Part shown: positions 24,739 through 33,889 of the stretch, piece by piece
How the letters are laid out: every line of letters starts with the position of its first letter
Numbering within the stretch: the first letter of the stretch is position 1
The notes under the pieces: model-generated
The model's input: only the letters and a program-made list of their open reading frames with translations
Told to the model about the DNA's origin: nothing
The model's database searches: none
From: Pseudarthrobacter psychrotolerans
GTDB lineage: Bacteria > Actinomycetota > Actinomycetes > Actinomycetales > Micrococcaceae
DNA length: 64,000 nt
Assembly (NCBI RefSeq): GCF_009911795.1
Contig: NZ_CP047899.1
Span: 31,353 to 95,352, forward strand
Direction: 5' to 3'
Position numbers and translations under genes: made by a program

Positions 24739-24821
24739 TCCACCAGGGGATCCCCTTCCGGGCTACCCCATGCGCCAAATAGCGCTGTGAAAACGCCGCC
24801 ATTTACTGCTGAAAGTCACAG
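24739..24821 (+). repeat. Cassette-boundary element n
   Basis: CACCAGGGGATCC then CCTTCCGGGC, followed at 24,773-24,821 by a core (CAAATAGCGCTGTGAAAA, then CGCCGCCATTTA, then AGTCACAG) shared with the core of element g at 9222-9268. It lies 20 bases after the methyltransferase stop. Confidence 0.6.
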
Positions 24822-25367
24822 TGACCAGTCATGTGGGGCCGTTCTCTTTTCTCAAAACTCGATACTGCCGCCTAGCTCGACTTCACAGTTTTGAGAACTA
24901 TTTGTGAGAACCAGGGCAGATGGGTGGCGACGGTCGCCGAAAGGGTGTTTTCCCGCGGAACGGCGCCGGTGTGCTGCAGTGAGATGCAGGCAACAACGTT
25001 CTCGAATCTACCTGTTCTTGAAATCCTTCGTTTCCGAGAATGGCAATGCTCCTTTTGATCCATTTACCGATCCTACGTAACCAGTTAGCCCGTCCACCCG
25101 CCCGCCGGGGAGCGGCTCTCTTACGCCCGTCCAAAGCTCAAGCTGGTACGTCCTCACCAAGACAGGCTTTGAGCAGTACGGACGAAGCACTCTGGCGTGC
25201 AGGGGAGTTCCTGCGTCTGGACGGCACCAGGAACCATCGCGGGCACTGGTCTCGGACATTAAGAAAAGGACCACGAGTGGACTAGAACCGAACACCTGGT
25301 AGAGGTTCGAACAACTCCGCGTAGGATCCGGCGATGATCGGTGCGAACCGATCCCCGCACACCACGC
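24822..25367. other. Gene-free stretch with inverted TTCTCAAAA/TTTTGAGAA motifs
   Basis: About 550 bases without a convincing gene. A motif TTCTCAAAACTCG at 24,849-24,861, with TACTGCCGCC following, recurs at 29,978-30,004. TTTTGAGAACTATTTGTGAG (24,890 onward) is an inverted relative, so recombinase-type sites may flank the 24.85-30.0 kb interval. Confidence 0.4.
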
Positions 25368-25700
25368 TTACTGGGGACTTCCGGGCTGCTTGATGACTCC
25401 CTTGGCGACGGGTTTCGGAGGACGCCAGTCAACTCCGGTGCGTCGCCAGTAACGGTCAAAGTCCGCTTCAATCTCGGACTTGAGTTCGTCCAGTTGGGTG
25501 TAGACCATTTGCTCGGCCTTGGTAAGACCCGGCCCCTTCATCTGCTCTTTGAAAAGGTCGAGCTTCTCCTGTATTCGACGCAGGCTGATACCGGCGGCAC
25601 TGGTAAAGCCTTTCCGCTGCATGTCGTCATCGCGATCCCGAAACGTCTGTTGAGCGGCACCCTGTATGAACCGGCCAGCCTGCCGGATGCGGTCGTTCAC
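25368..25700 (-). CDS. Hypothetical protein, 110 residues
   Basis: The preferred start is a GTG at 25,700 with AGGAGG nine bases upstream; the frame also has a GTG at 25,709. The product begins MNDRIRQAGRFIQGAAQQ and is mostly charged helix (ISLRRIQEKLDLFKEQMKGP; VYTQLDELKSEIEADFDRYW), ending with a proline- and lysine-rich tail. I recognise no family. It is a lone minus-strand gene upstream of the split DUF3644 gene. Confidence 0.6.
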   Translation of the reverse strand: MNDRIRQAGRFIQGAAQQTFRDRDDDMQRKGFTSAAGISLRRIQEKLDLFKEQMKGPGLTKAEQMVYTQLDELKSEIEADFDRYWRRTGVDWRPPKPVAKGVIKQPGSPQ

Positions 25701-26048
25701 TCCCGGCACCCTCCTCCAGTTCGTGTGGTCAAGTGGAATCCAGAATAGGCCAAAGTGTCAGCGAGTACGAGGTTCCGAGGTCTGCCGTTCAAAGGCTGAA
25801 GCCCAGACGGTGGTCACCAATCCAGGCTCGCCCCCCTGCCCTGTGAAGAACCGCCTGCGGGCCTGTTCTAGGACTTCGCCACCCGGGGGACTCGGGCAGA
25901 CGCGTCATCTGCCAGCAACTGTTCGCCGTGTGATGAATATCTGCTCCCAGTGGCTGCTGACCAGCGAGAATGAGAGATGTGGCATCAAAGGTGCCACTGC
26001 TGGGACGAGGGGGATGCTATAGCGCCGCGACATAACTGGTGGCACACG
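25701..26048. other. Intergenic region upstream of DUF3644 gene
   Basis: These 348 bases contain no supported gene; the DUF3644 frame is open from 25,977, but the domain begins at 26,049. Promoters for the divergent 110-residue gene and the DUF3644 gene are expected here; I could not define them. Confidence 0.4.
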
Positions 26049-26489
26049 ATGAAGGAGGCACGCCGGCAGGCGTGTGTCGCCGTTGACTTCTATAACAGGC
26101 CGGGTGAGCGCCAGAGCCTCGCGGATTTTGTAGTGCATATGCACCTGGCATGGCAGAACCTCGTGCACGCTCACTTGATTAGGAAGAAGACCAACATCTA
26201 CTTCCGTGTGAAGAAGGACAGCCGCCTCTACAAGCGAGACAAGTATGGGCAAAAGCAGTCCTGGGACCTCCAAACCTGCCTCGACACGGTCTACGCGCCC
26301 GAAGATCCCATCAGGGTAAACATCGAATTTTTCATCAACTTTCGCAATTCCGTGGAACACAGGTATGACCGGAGTCTGGTACTCGCCACCGCAGCCCTCG
26401 CTCATGCATATGTCATCAACTTCGAGGCCGAGTTAACCCGATTGTTCGGGTCGGAGGAAAGCCTCGCGGAGGAACTCCGCTTTCCCGTC
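26049..26489 (+). pseudogene. DUF3644 protein, 5' part, split by IS21-family insertion
   Basis: The fragment begins MKEARRQACVAVDFYNRPGE, followed by FVVHMHLAWQNLVHAHLIRK and EFFINFRNSVEHRY, which match the DUF3644 family (helical, HEPN-related, often found in defence islands). RNSVEH keeps an R-N-x3-H arrangement typical of HEPN RNases. The coding run is broken at ELRFPV by an IS21-family element and resumes at 29,141. The extension beyond 26,489 (CysStop) belongs to the insertion. Confidence 0.8.
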
Positions 26490-26637
26490 TGTTAGCGGCC
26501 ATGAAAAACTGCCCATAGGCGGCCACGGAACTGCCCACTGACGGCCACGAAAACTGCCCGCCGGTGGCCATGAGATCTGCCCACTTCTTTTAGTTAGCCC
26601 TGCTGCTTAAGCGGCAGGAGCCTCTCCCCGGGGTTTG

Positions 26638-28224
26638 ATGACGGTGTCTAGACGCACCAAAGTCGCTCGGGAAGAGGCCCTAATGAAGTTTGACGGAGAA
26701 ATCATGGAAATACTTGCTGCGTATGACCTGACCGGATCGTTGCGTGCGGCCGCGGAGCTCACCGGCTGCTCGCACCACACGGTCGCCCGGCACGTCGCTG
26801 CCCGGGACGCGGGCCAACCGATCGCCGAGCCGGTCTACCGGGGCCGGGTCACCGATGCGTTCCTGCCCAAGATCGAAGAGTGGATCGAGGCCTCCAAGGG
26901 CAAGATCCGCGCCGACAAGGCCCACGAGAAACTCCAGGCCCTCGGCTACAGGGGTTCGGAACGCTCGACCCGCCGGGCAGTCGCGCAGGTCCGCGCGGCC
27001 TGGCGGCTGGGCCATGTCCGGGTGCACCGCCCCTGGGTGACCGAGCCTGGGCAGTGGATCCAATACGATTTCGGCGACGGTCCCCTGATCGAGGGGAAGA
27101 AGACCGTGCTGTTCGTGGCGTGGCTGGCCTGGTCGAGGTTCCGGGTCGTGATCGCCCTGCGGGATCGGACGGCGCCGAGTGTGTTCGCGGCGCTGGACCG
27201 CACGTTCCGTGTCATGGGCGGCGCCCCGACCTACGTCCTGACGGATAACGAGAAGACGGTCACCGTTTCCCATGTCGCCGGGGTCCCGGTCCGTAACCAG
27301 CAGACGGTCGACTTCGCCCGCCATTACGGTGTCACGGTGCTGACCTGCCAGCCGGCGGATCCCGCGTCCAAGGGCGGGGTGGAGGCCTCGGTGAAGATCG
27401 CCAAAGCCGACATCGTGCCCAAGGACACCAACCTGCGCGCCGATTATGCTTCCTTCGCCGAGATCGAAGCGGCCTGCCAGGCGTTCATGGACGAGGTCAA
27501 CAACCGTGAGCACCGTGCGACCCGACGCAAACCCGCCGCGATGCTGGCCGAGGAAGCGCCACGGTTGCACCGCATCCCGGACACCGCGCACACGGTCGCG
27601 TTCGGCCTCTCCCGCAGCGTCCCGGAGAACACACCGATGGTCACGTTCGAGAACGGCCAATACTCCGTCCCGGCCTATCTGCTCGGCGCGAAGGTGTTCG
27701 TCCGATCCCACGGCGCCGGAGGCGACGAGCAGGTCATCGTGGTCCACCACGGCAGCAAGGGCCCGGTGGAAGTCGCCCGGCACCCGCGCGCCCGGCCCGG
27801 CAGCCCGGCGATCAACGACGCGCACTTCCCGGACCACCGGCCCAGGATCCCGGGCGATTACACGGCGAAAGCCAGGACGGCCGCGGAGGTCGAGTTCCTC
27901 GCGATCGGGGACGGCGCCCGGACCTGGCTGCTCGAAGCCGCCGCGGCGGGCACGGCCCGGATGAACGTGAAGATGGCCGAAGCGGTCGCCCTGGCCAAGA
28001 TCGCAGGCCAGGCAGACGTCGACCACGCACTGGGAACCGCGGCCATCCATGGCCGCTTCGCGAACAAGGACCTCGCCTCGATCCTCAACGCCGCCCTGAC
28101 CCGCACCACCACCCATGCCGCCGGGGAAACCCGGTCCCTCACCCAAGGCACGGCCGGGTGGGCCGCTATCGGCCGCCCACCCGCAACCGGCGGCGCCGCC
28201 GGCGTTCTGGAGGAGAGCGCATGA
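26638..28224 (+). CDS. istA: IS21-family transposase
   Basis: The 528-residue transposase starts near MTVSRRTKVAREEALMKFDG; the ATG at 26,683 is an alternative. An N-terminal HTH (SLRAAAELTGCSHHTVARHV) precedes the DDE core: GQWIQYDFGDGPL, YVLTDNEKTV, and the SKGGVEASVKIAKAD block that carries the catalytic glutamate. A C-terminal beta-barrel-like part (QYSVPAYLLGAKVFVRSHG) follows. It looks complete. A 521-residue frame on the opposite strand is a GC-driven shadow. Confidence 0.95.
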   Translation: MTVSRRTKVAREEALMKFDGEIMEILAAYDLTGSLRAAAELTGCSHHTVARHVAARDAGQPIAEPVYRGRVTDAFLPKIEEWIEASKGKIRADKAHEKLQALGYRGSERSTRRAVAQVRAAWRLGHVRVHRPWVTEPGQWIQYDFGDGPLIEGKKTVLFVAWLAWSRFRVVIALRDRTAPSVFAALDRTFRVMGGAPTYVLTDNEKTVTVSHVAGVPVRNQQTVDFARHYGVTVLTCQPADPASKGGVEASVKIAKADIVPKDTNLRADYASFAEIEAACQAFMDEVNNREHRATRRKPAAMLAEEAPRLHRIPDTAHTVAFGLSRSVPENTPMVTFENGQYSVPAYLLGAKVFVRSHGAGGDEQVIVVHHGSKGPVEVARHPRARPGSPAINDAHFPDHRPRIPGDYTAKARTAAEVEFLAIGDGARTWLLEAAAAGTARMNVKMAEAVALAKIAGQADVDHALGTAAIHGRFANKDLASILNAALTRTTTHAAGETRSLTQGTAGWAAIGRPPATGGAAGVLEESA

Positions 28225-29000
28225 GCCCCGTCCCGGACACCGCACCCGCGCTGGCGCCGGAGCTGGAGGCGCTGATGCGGCAGCTGAAGATGCCCCATGC
28301 GAGGGCTCTGGCCCCGGAACTGATCGCGACCGCCCGCGCCCAGCGCTGGGAACCGGCCGAGGTCATCAAAGCCCTCTTCACCGAGGAAACCGCCGGACGG
28401 GCCCGGTCCATGCTCGCCACCCGGCGCAAAGCCGCGGGCTTCCCGACCGGGAAAACCTTCGACACCTGGGACCCCGCCGCCTCCTCGATCCCCGCCCCGA
28501 CACAGCAGGCACTGCGGACGCTGGAATGGATCGGACGCAAGGAGAACGTCGTGATCTGCGGCCCCTCCGGCACAGGCAAGACATTCTTCCTCGAGGCCCT
28601 CGGGCAGCAGGCCGTCGAGGCCGGGATGCGGGTCGCATGGTTCCGCCTCGAGGACCTCGGTGCCCTTATGCGCGCCCACCGCTCCGATGACAGCGTCACC
28701 AAAGTCGTCGCCCGGATCCTGCGCGCAGATTTAGTGGTGGTCGATGACATAGGACTTTTGCCGGTGGGCACCGACGCGGCCGAGGGCCTCTACCGCCTCG
28801 TCGACGCCGCCTACGAGAAGCGCTCCATCGCGGTGTCCTCAAACTTGCATCCCGCCGGCTTTGACGAGCTCATGCCCAAAACCCTCGCCACGGCAACCGT
28901 GGACCGGCTGCTGCACCACGCCCACCTCTGCCAGACCTCAGGGGATTCAATCCGCCTCAGCCAGGCCCTGGCCGGAAAAGGAGTCACACCAATGAACTAA
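28221..29000 (+). CDS. istB: IS21-family helper ATPase
   Basis: The 259-residue IstB starts at the ATG overlapping the istA stop (ATGA), with GGAGGAG upstream. Walker A is VVICGPSGTGKTFFLEALG and Walker B is ADLVVVDDIGLLPVGTDAAEGLY. SIAVSSNLHPAGFDELM and TVDRLLHHAHL are conserved downstream blocks. It is translationally coupled to IstA and appears intact. Confidence 0.95.
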   Translation: MSPVPDTAPALAPELEALMRQLKMPHARALAPELIATARAQRWEPAEVIKALFTEETAGRARSMLATRRKAAGFPTGKTFDTWDPAASSIPAPTQQALRTLEWIGRKENVVICGPSGTGKTFFLEALGQQAVEAGMRVAWFRLEDLGALMRAHRSDDSVTKVVARILRADLVVVDDIGLLPVGTDAAEGLYRLVDAAYEKRSIAVSSNLHPAGFDELMPKTLATATVDRLLHHAHLCQTSGDSIRLSQALAGKGVTPMN

Positions 29001-29140
29001 AACCACAACCCAACATGGCCAACGCCACCAAACACCTGGTGGGCAGATCTGGTGGCCATGAATGGGCAGTTTTCATGGCCACCAGCGGGCATTTCTGCTG
29101 GCCGTCCATGGGCACAAACTATTGGCCATTGACACCCGTC

Positions 29141-29773
29141 TTTGTTCAGTCGCTCTCACCGGAAGGAATGGACGCTCAGCGGGCGCTCCGGAAGGGGCTG
29201 CCACTCGAGGCAATGACCTACATCTCAGAGTTTGAAGCTCGCCTTCCCGATAACGTGCGTGATGACCCGCGCTACGAATACAGGATCCAGCTGCAACCGA
29301 TCATCGGACCAAAGTCCGAGGCGGACCTCGCATTCAAGTTCATCAATGCCAAGGACCTTTCACCGGAAGAACTTGAAGAGAAACACTCAGAGGGACGACA
29401 GGGCAAAATCCTCATCATCGAAAAGCTCAAAGCCAGCGGCTTTGCCGACGAGATGCTGCCGAAAAATGCAGCTGCCGCGATCGAAGAACAGACCAAGTTC
29501 AGGTTTTCAGTCAACGACTTCACGAAGATGCGCCATAGGGACGGTGTCGGACCAAAGAAGGGCCAGGGTCCAGCGGCAGAATACGCCGATGGTTCACGGT
29601 GCATCTACAGCAAGGCACACAACAGCCACGTCTACACGCAGGCCTACATTGCCGCGATGATCCAGGAACTCCGCGACCCTGCCCGGCACGAAGCCGCCTT
29701 GGGAAGGGCTCCTGAGGTACCCGGTTCCCCGCCTAATCCGAAGCAACATCCCTTAGCGAAGCAGAAAAAGTAG
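29141..29773 (+). pseudogene. DUF3644 protein, 3' part
   Basis: This continues the gene from 26,489 with FVQSLSPEGMDAQRAL after the CCCGTC duplication. The C-terminal part contains VNDFTKMRHRDGVGPKKGQG and YIYSKAHNSHVYTQAYI-like blocks (here CIYSKAHNSHVYTQAYIAAM), which look like a nucleic-acid-binding helical region. The joined protein would be about 358 residues. The fragment alone has no good start of its own. Confidence 0.8.
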
Positions 29774-29860
29774 CTGCGACAAGCTTCGCCAGCGACTTCG
29801 TCGGCGCACTCCTCTGCACTAATGTCACTTCGGCCCGGTACTCCGTCGCCCAGTGGCTTA

Positions 29861-29908
29861 GTGCAGAGGACTCCTGACATTCAGTGCAGACGACTTCTGA
29901 AACTGACA
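29861..29908 (-). repeat. Tn402-like terminal repeat, right end (copy 4)
   Basis: On the minus strand the terminal block runs TGTCAGTTTCAGAAG then TCGTCTGCAC (29,884-29,908), followed by a subterminal copy ending CCTCTGCAC. The tip is at 29,908 and the element lies to the left. The five bases outside do not match those outside 13,998, so that pair is not proven to be one insertion. Confidence 0.65.
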
Positions 29909-29993
29909 GATTTCGGGGACGTTCTCAATCGTGAGCTGAAAGTGCCGGCCCTTCGGGAGAAGATTCTTGATAACAGTTCTCAAAATCGCCTCG

Positions 29994-31388
29994 CTACTGC
30001 CGCCCCAAAAATCCACCGAACTGCGCATGCCGCTTAAGAGTGGTCCGGATCGCGTCCTTGATGCTTGAGGGCATGGTGTTCGCCGGGGAATAGGCTTTCA
30101 GCTCGACGATGACCGAATCTTGCTGGCTGTTCGGTCGCTGTATAAAGACGTCTGCACGAACCTTGCTATGCGCGGAAGCCACATCCTGTTCATGTTTGGC
30201 TTCATAGCCAAGTTCGCGAAACACCTGGGCGATCCTCTTACCCAGCGAGGTGGGACTCGTTGTAACAGTGAGGTACCAGTCTTTGGCCTCGTCCGCCCTC
30301 TTCGACGTCTCCCTTTCCCGCATTCTTCCGTACACAGAAGGGTCCCACGATTCGCCTACGACAGAGGCAAAGTGCGATTTTCCAAAGCGATCCAAATATG
30401 ACTGGTGGAGCTTGACATCATCATTCTCCAGGTCCTTGCAGAGTCTGTGCAGGTCAGCTGCAGCGATGGGAACCAACCTCACATCGAAGTACAGCCGTGC
30501 CCGGTTCAGTTCGGAAAGGGGCAGGGTCCGCTTGTCCTGTTCGTTGAGTTCCCGATAGAAGGCGTTCCAATCAAGTTTGTAGCCCTCACGCGGATTGCTA
30601 AAGCTGTTTATCAGCGCAATCCGGTTACCGTCGGTGACCGGCCACAGCATGATCACTTGGTATTTGGAGAGATCCTGAAGTCCGGAGACCGAGCTCATCA
30701 GCAGCTCGGCCACGCCTTCGATGCACTGCCCGATTGTCTCGACCTCGTCTGCGACGTTGTCAATATCGCTGCGCAGCACTTCGAAGTCAGCCAGGGGCTG
30801 CTCCGCGTTGTGGAATTCGAATGTCTCTTCAACAATTCGAGGCCACTCATCACGTTGTGGACCTTCCAGTTGGAAGTCTCCGCTGAGAAGGATTCTGGTG
30901 TTTCGGCTTGTGGCCCCGGCCAGCTCAGACTGAAACTCTTGGCTTGTCGTCAGCCAAACAAACAGCACTGGGTCCGTGCGCAGTTCGCCTCGATCCAAAA
31001 GGCTGAGCCGCTCGACGAATTGTGTCGGGACTTCCGAGCGTGACGCTACGTTTTCTTCGTACTGATCAATGACTGCAACGATGAGGCTCGGCTGATCCCT
31101 CCTGCCCTTGGCTGCCCTGATTTCTTCCATCAAAGTCGACTCTGACGAAATGGCCGCCCGGGTTAGCTCTATCACCTTGATCTGGGGAAGGTGGGTTTGG
31201 AGTTCGCGGGCCGCTGAGCTCTTCCCCGATCCACTAGGCCCATAAATGGGAAGGAATTTGATTCCTCCGGACATCTGCATGCTCTTGAGGCCCCTTTGAA
31301 CCAAATCAATAAGGTGAGGGTTGGGCTCAAGGCGGCCACGAAAAGCAGGATCCAGGTCTTCGTAGCGGGAGGGGAGGCGCATAGTCAT
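29994..31388 (-). CDS. P-loop ATPase with C-terminal nuclease-like domain
   Basis: The 464-residue protein has a Walker A loop YGPSGSGKSSAARELQ (residues 49-64) and a Walker B-like strand LIVAVIDQYEENV. It ends in a segment RADVFIQRPNSQQDSVIVEL then KAYS, which has the D...ExK spacing of PD-(D/E)xK nucleases. Such ATPase-nuclease fusions are common in antiphage islands, but I cannot name a known system. No clear Shine-Dalgarno precedes the ATG. The gene is convergent with the DUF3644 gene. Its stop lies in a sequence (TACTGCCGCC) repeated at 24,863-24,872. Confidence 0.75.
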   Translation of the reverse strand: MTMRLPSRYEDLDPAFRGRLEPNPHLIDLVQRGLKSMQMSGGIKFLPIYGPSGSGKSSAARELQTHLPQIKVIELTRAAISSESTLMEEIRAAKGRRDQPSLIVAVIDQYEENVASRSEVPTQFVERLSLLDRGELRTDPVLFVWLTTSQEFQSELAGATSRNTRILLSGDFQLEGPQRDEWPRIVEETFEFHNAEQPLADFEVLRSDIDNVADEVETIGQCIEGVAELLMSSVSGLQDLSKYQVIMLWPVTDGNRIALINSFSNPREGYKLDWNAFYRELNEQDKRTLPLSELNRARLYFDVRLVPIAAADLHRLCKDLENDDVKLHQSYLDRFGKSHFASVVGESWDPSVYGRMRERETSKRADEAKDWYLTVTTSPTSLGKRIAQVFRELGYEAKHEQDVASAHSKVRADVFIQRPNSQQDSVIVELKAYSPANTMPSSIKDAIRTTLKRHAQFGGFLGRQ

Positions 31389-31540
31389 CAGGTCAGTCTA
31401 AGGAACTCGGCGCTAGCGCACACACGCTCTAGTTGTGAAGTGGGACAGCATCCGGAGCGCAAAATCATTGCAGAAGCCTCCGGTCAGTTCGGATGGTAAG
31501 AATGTGACATGCTCATCGCGGCGAAGGACCGGTACTTTCA

Positions 31541-32235
31541 ATGAACCTTGAGATTGCCGGCTTGGTCGTCGCCATCGCCACCTTCGTCCTCGGGACCACA
31601 GTCTCGATCGTTATTTACAAGCTTGGTAAGGGACTGGATTCCGCTCCCGGATGCGTAGGTGGGATGAGCTTCGCAGCGCCACTAGACAGCTCTTGGCTGA
31701 TGACCAGGCACCCGAGGTAGTACTCATCAACGCTAAACGTTATGAGCGGGAGTACAACGGCGGGAACAATACAAACCGCCACGGCGATCTCCAGAGGCGA
31801 GCGGAGCTATTCGACGTGCGGCACAACGGCATCGAGTTCGTCACCGGCGTCGAGGAAACCTGGCTCGACTCAAATGGAGGGCGAACTCGCCGCGACACCG
31901 GAAACCGCGGACCAAATGCTTTCCTGGTGGGCTTCGTTCCGTTCGAGTACGTCGAACACATCAACCCTGATGGCGACGAATACAAGGGCGCCCCAATCTT
32001 CTACGTGCGCTTCAATGGGCCGGGCAAATCACCGTACCGGCTATTCACGTTCCACGAGACTGCCTCGACACCGATCAGGCCAAACGGAAGGCCTTATCAC
32101 CGTCACATCATGGAACTCGGGGACTTGCGCCTCGGCAGGTTCCGGGCTTGGCTGCGATTCTGGATCAACAGGCCCAAGTCATACTGGCTGAATCGGCAGA
32201 TCAAACGAATGCATCGCGACCGGCTCCAGGGGTAA
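31541..32235 (+). pseudogene. Membrane-anchored hypothetical protein with probable frameshift
   Basis: An ATG at 31,541 with AAGGA ten bases upstream opens a frame with one transmembrane helix (LEIAGLVVAIATFVLGTTVS), then YKLGKGLDS. The rest of the protein continues in another frame from about 31,645 with RRWDELRSATRQLLADDQAP to the stop at 32,235. A single-base change near 31,640 would join them into a protein of about 230 residues. The cytosolic part contains VGFVPFEYVEHINPDGDEY and ends with basic helices (WLNRQIKRMHRDR). The family is not recognised. If the frameshift is real, the downstream frame could start at ATG 31,651 as a soluble 194-residue protein. Confidence 0.6.
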
Positions 32236-32535
32236 GGCTCCCTCCTATCGGGCTCGGATAAAACTTCTCGATGCGCTTCCCCGGCCGTCGGCTATGCCGA
32301 CGACAAGGCAAGGCCCGTGAATGGAAGACTTTCCACCAAGCGGACTGTTCCACTTCCTTGGTTCTATAGGAGTCCGATCGCGTGTAGTGGACTGTGGCAC
32401 AAGCTGGATCGCTTGCTTGGTGGACGACGGGTTCTCTCCGTGTGTCGGTCAGGTGTTCTTCGTCCTGGCGGCCATGATTCGCACCGTCCCGTTAGTGGGA
32501 TCGCCTGAGTGTCCGGAGGGTTAGGCGCCTCTTCC
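32236..32535. other. Intergenic region with degenerate boundary repeat o
   Basis: No gene is supported. At 32,486-32,514, GTCCCGTTAGTGGGATC then GCCTGAGTGTCC resembles the cassette-boundary palindrome. AGGGTTAGGCG at 32,517-32,527 recurs at 33,745-33,755 on the far side of the next gene; both contain GTTAGGC, which fits the integron core GTTRRRY. Confidence 0.4.
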
Positions 32536-33408
32536 TCACAATGTCGTCAGGGGCTGGTGTAAACGTTGTTTATTGCCGTCGGACCTTAATGTCGGGGTGG
32601 TTCTTCTCGACCCAGTCGGCCATCCGGTTGCCCGCAGCGTTATGAACTTCAGCGAGGCTTCCCGAACCCTGATGTACTCGTCCTTCGTGGTCGGGACGCC
32701 GGGGCGCTTGAAGTTCTCGTCCTCCTCTAGGAAGAAGTCGATCTTTCCCGCCGGCGTCACGAGGTCCTGGAGGTGGAAGAACTCCACGAACTGCTTGAAC
32801 GTGCAGAAGAGTTTGAAGAAGTCCGCGTAGTTAGTGGTGACATCGGCGAGGGGACTGCCTGGCTCTTCAGCGTAGTGGCGCCGGATACATTCCAGAGTTA
32901 GGTCCATCCGGTCCGCGATCCGTAGTCGCATTCCCCTGGCGGAGTTTAGGGTGGGCCGGTGTATTTTCCTGACGGGCCAGATCATGGCACTGCCGATCGT
33001 GTACGGCGGGTTGAAATAGCGGCGCTTCTGCTCCTCGCTCAACTCGGCCTTAGCCTCGACCAAGTTCCTCGGCTTCCCCCACCTGGTGTAGGAGTTCGTG
33101 ATGGCGTCACTGCCGAACGTGAACCTTTTGTCGGGGGTCTGCTCGAACATTAGGTAGTTTTTACGACGCTCCTTTGGCTCTGCCGGGACCTGCACTTTGA
33201 ACAGTTCCCCGTCGCATAACTCCTTGGTCCAGAGCAGCTGATGGTCAGCCTTGAGCAGCGGACTATGGGAGTCCGGGTCCTTTCCTGGAGGGCTGTCGAC
33301 CTTGTAGTTGAAGGTGATGTCGAAGACGCGCCTGGAAGGGAGTCTATGTGCCCGCCTATTGCGAACCGCGGAACCTACAGCTGAAACAACCGCAGTCGTC
33401 GCAGGCAC
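32536..33408 (-). CDS. DUF6994-like protein with probable C-terminal frameshift
   Basis: The frame begins MPATTAVVSAVGSAVRNRRA, but recognisable sequence starts at RVFDITFNYKVDSPPGKDPD, so the true start is uncertain. Conserved-looking blocks are GSDAITNSYTRWGKPRNLVEA, NPPYTIGSAMIWPVR, MRLRIADRMDLTLECIRRHY and TTNYADFFKLFCTFKQFVEF, which I associate with DUF6994. The last part (GWPTGSRRTTPT) looks wrong. A neighbouring frame reads AAGNRMADWVEKNHPDIKV and stops near 32,573, so a one-base shift near 32,640 is likely. No function is known. Confidence 0.65.
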   Translation of the reverse strand: MPATTAVVSAVGSAVRNRRAHRLPSRRVFDITFNYKVDSPPGKDPDSHSPLLKADHQLLWTKELCDGELFKVQVPAEPKERRKNYLMFEQTPDKRFTFGSDAITNSYTRWGKPRNLVEAKAELSEEQKRRYFNPPYTIGSAMIWPVRKIHRPTLNSARGMRLRIADRMDLTLECIRRHYAEEPGSPLADVTTNYADFFKLFCTFKQFVEFFHLQDLVTPAGKIDFFLEEDENFKRPGVPTTKDEYIRVREASLKFITLRATGWPTGSRRTTPTLRSDGNKQRLHQPLTTL

Positions 33409-33889
33409 TTGCTACTGCGTCGACCAAGGTGGCTCCGCTATCAAGTTCTGCATCCACCCAACCTGACCGGCAACCTGTCTCACAAAGGAATCCTTTTCGG
33501 ACCCCGGAGTAACCGCTAGACCCACACCTGTGGCTCACGCAAGAGCGGCGCCCGACGGCGCCTGACATGCACAAACGACGTCGTACCGCGCCGGAGTCTC
33601 ATCGGACCCCCATAGAACCTTGGAACTGGGACACCCAGGTAATTGTAGGAGCGCGGCAGGCGTTTGAACTCTTAGCGCGCAACGGCTGTCTGTGACGACG
33701 GCGCTCCCCGTCACTGATGTGTGAGTCACATATCAGCGCGGGCAAGGGTTAGGCGATGGTGCGCCCTGACCGACGGGCCTACGGACGCTTCATGATCGCC
33801 TAGTGAATGTCATGGGTGACCGGTAGTCTCGTGACCGAGTTCATTCGCGAACAATGGGGGCGCGGCTCGGGTACTGAGGAGGTCACGCT
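33409..33889. other. Gene-free stretch before the TIR-caspase operon
   Basis: About 480 bases with no convincing gene. It ends with the AGGGTTAGGCG copy at 33,745-33,755 and a small palindrome (ATGTG...CACAT, about 33,716-33,730). The promoter for the TIR-caspase-RyR operon must lie here or just after. Confidence 0.4.

Larger units (their letters stand above)
26490..29134. mobile_element. IS21-family insertion sequence, 2.65 kb
   Basis: It is bounded by CCCGTC duplications at 26,484-26,489 and 29,135-29,140, whose removal rejoins the DUF3644 frame exactly. The tips are TGTTAGCGGCCA on the left and, inverted, TGTCAATGGCCA on the right. Each end has several copies of a subterminal repeat of the form GGCCAYGAAAACTGCCC (left at about 26,496, 26,520, 26,540 and 26,566), the multiple terminal repeats of IS21. 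It encodes istA and istB on the plus strand. It differs in sequence from the element at 15.4-20.2 kb. Confidence 0.92.

Noticed and set aside
25008..25295. Minus-strand 95-residue frame in the gap after repeat n
   Set aside because: No ribosome site, no conserved look, and overlap with equally poor frames on the other strand.
26680..28245. 521-residue minus-strand frame opposite istA
   Set aside because: Composition (Gly/Arg/Asp-rich) and full overlap with a clear IS21 transposase show it is a GC-driven shadow.
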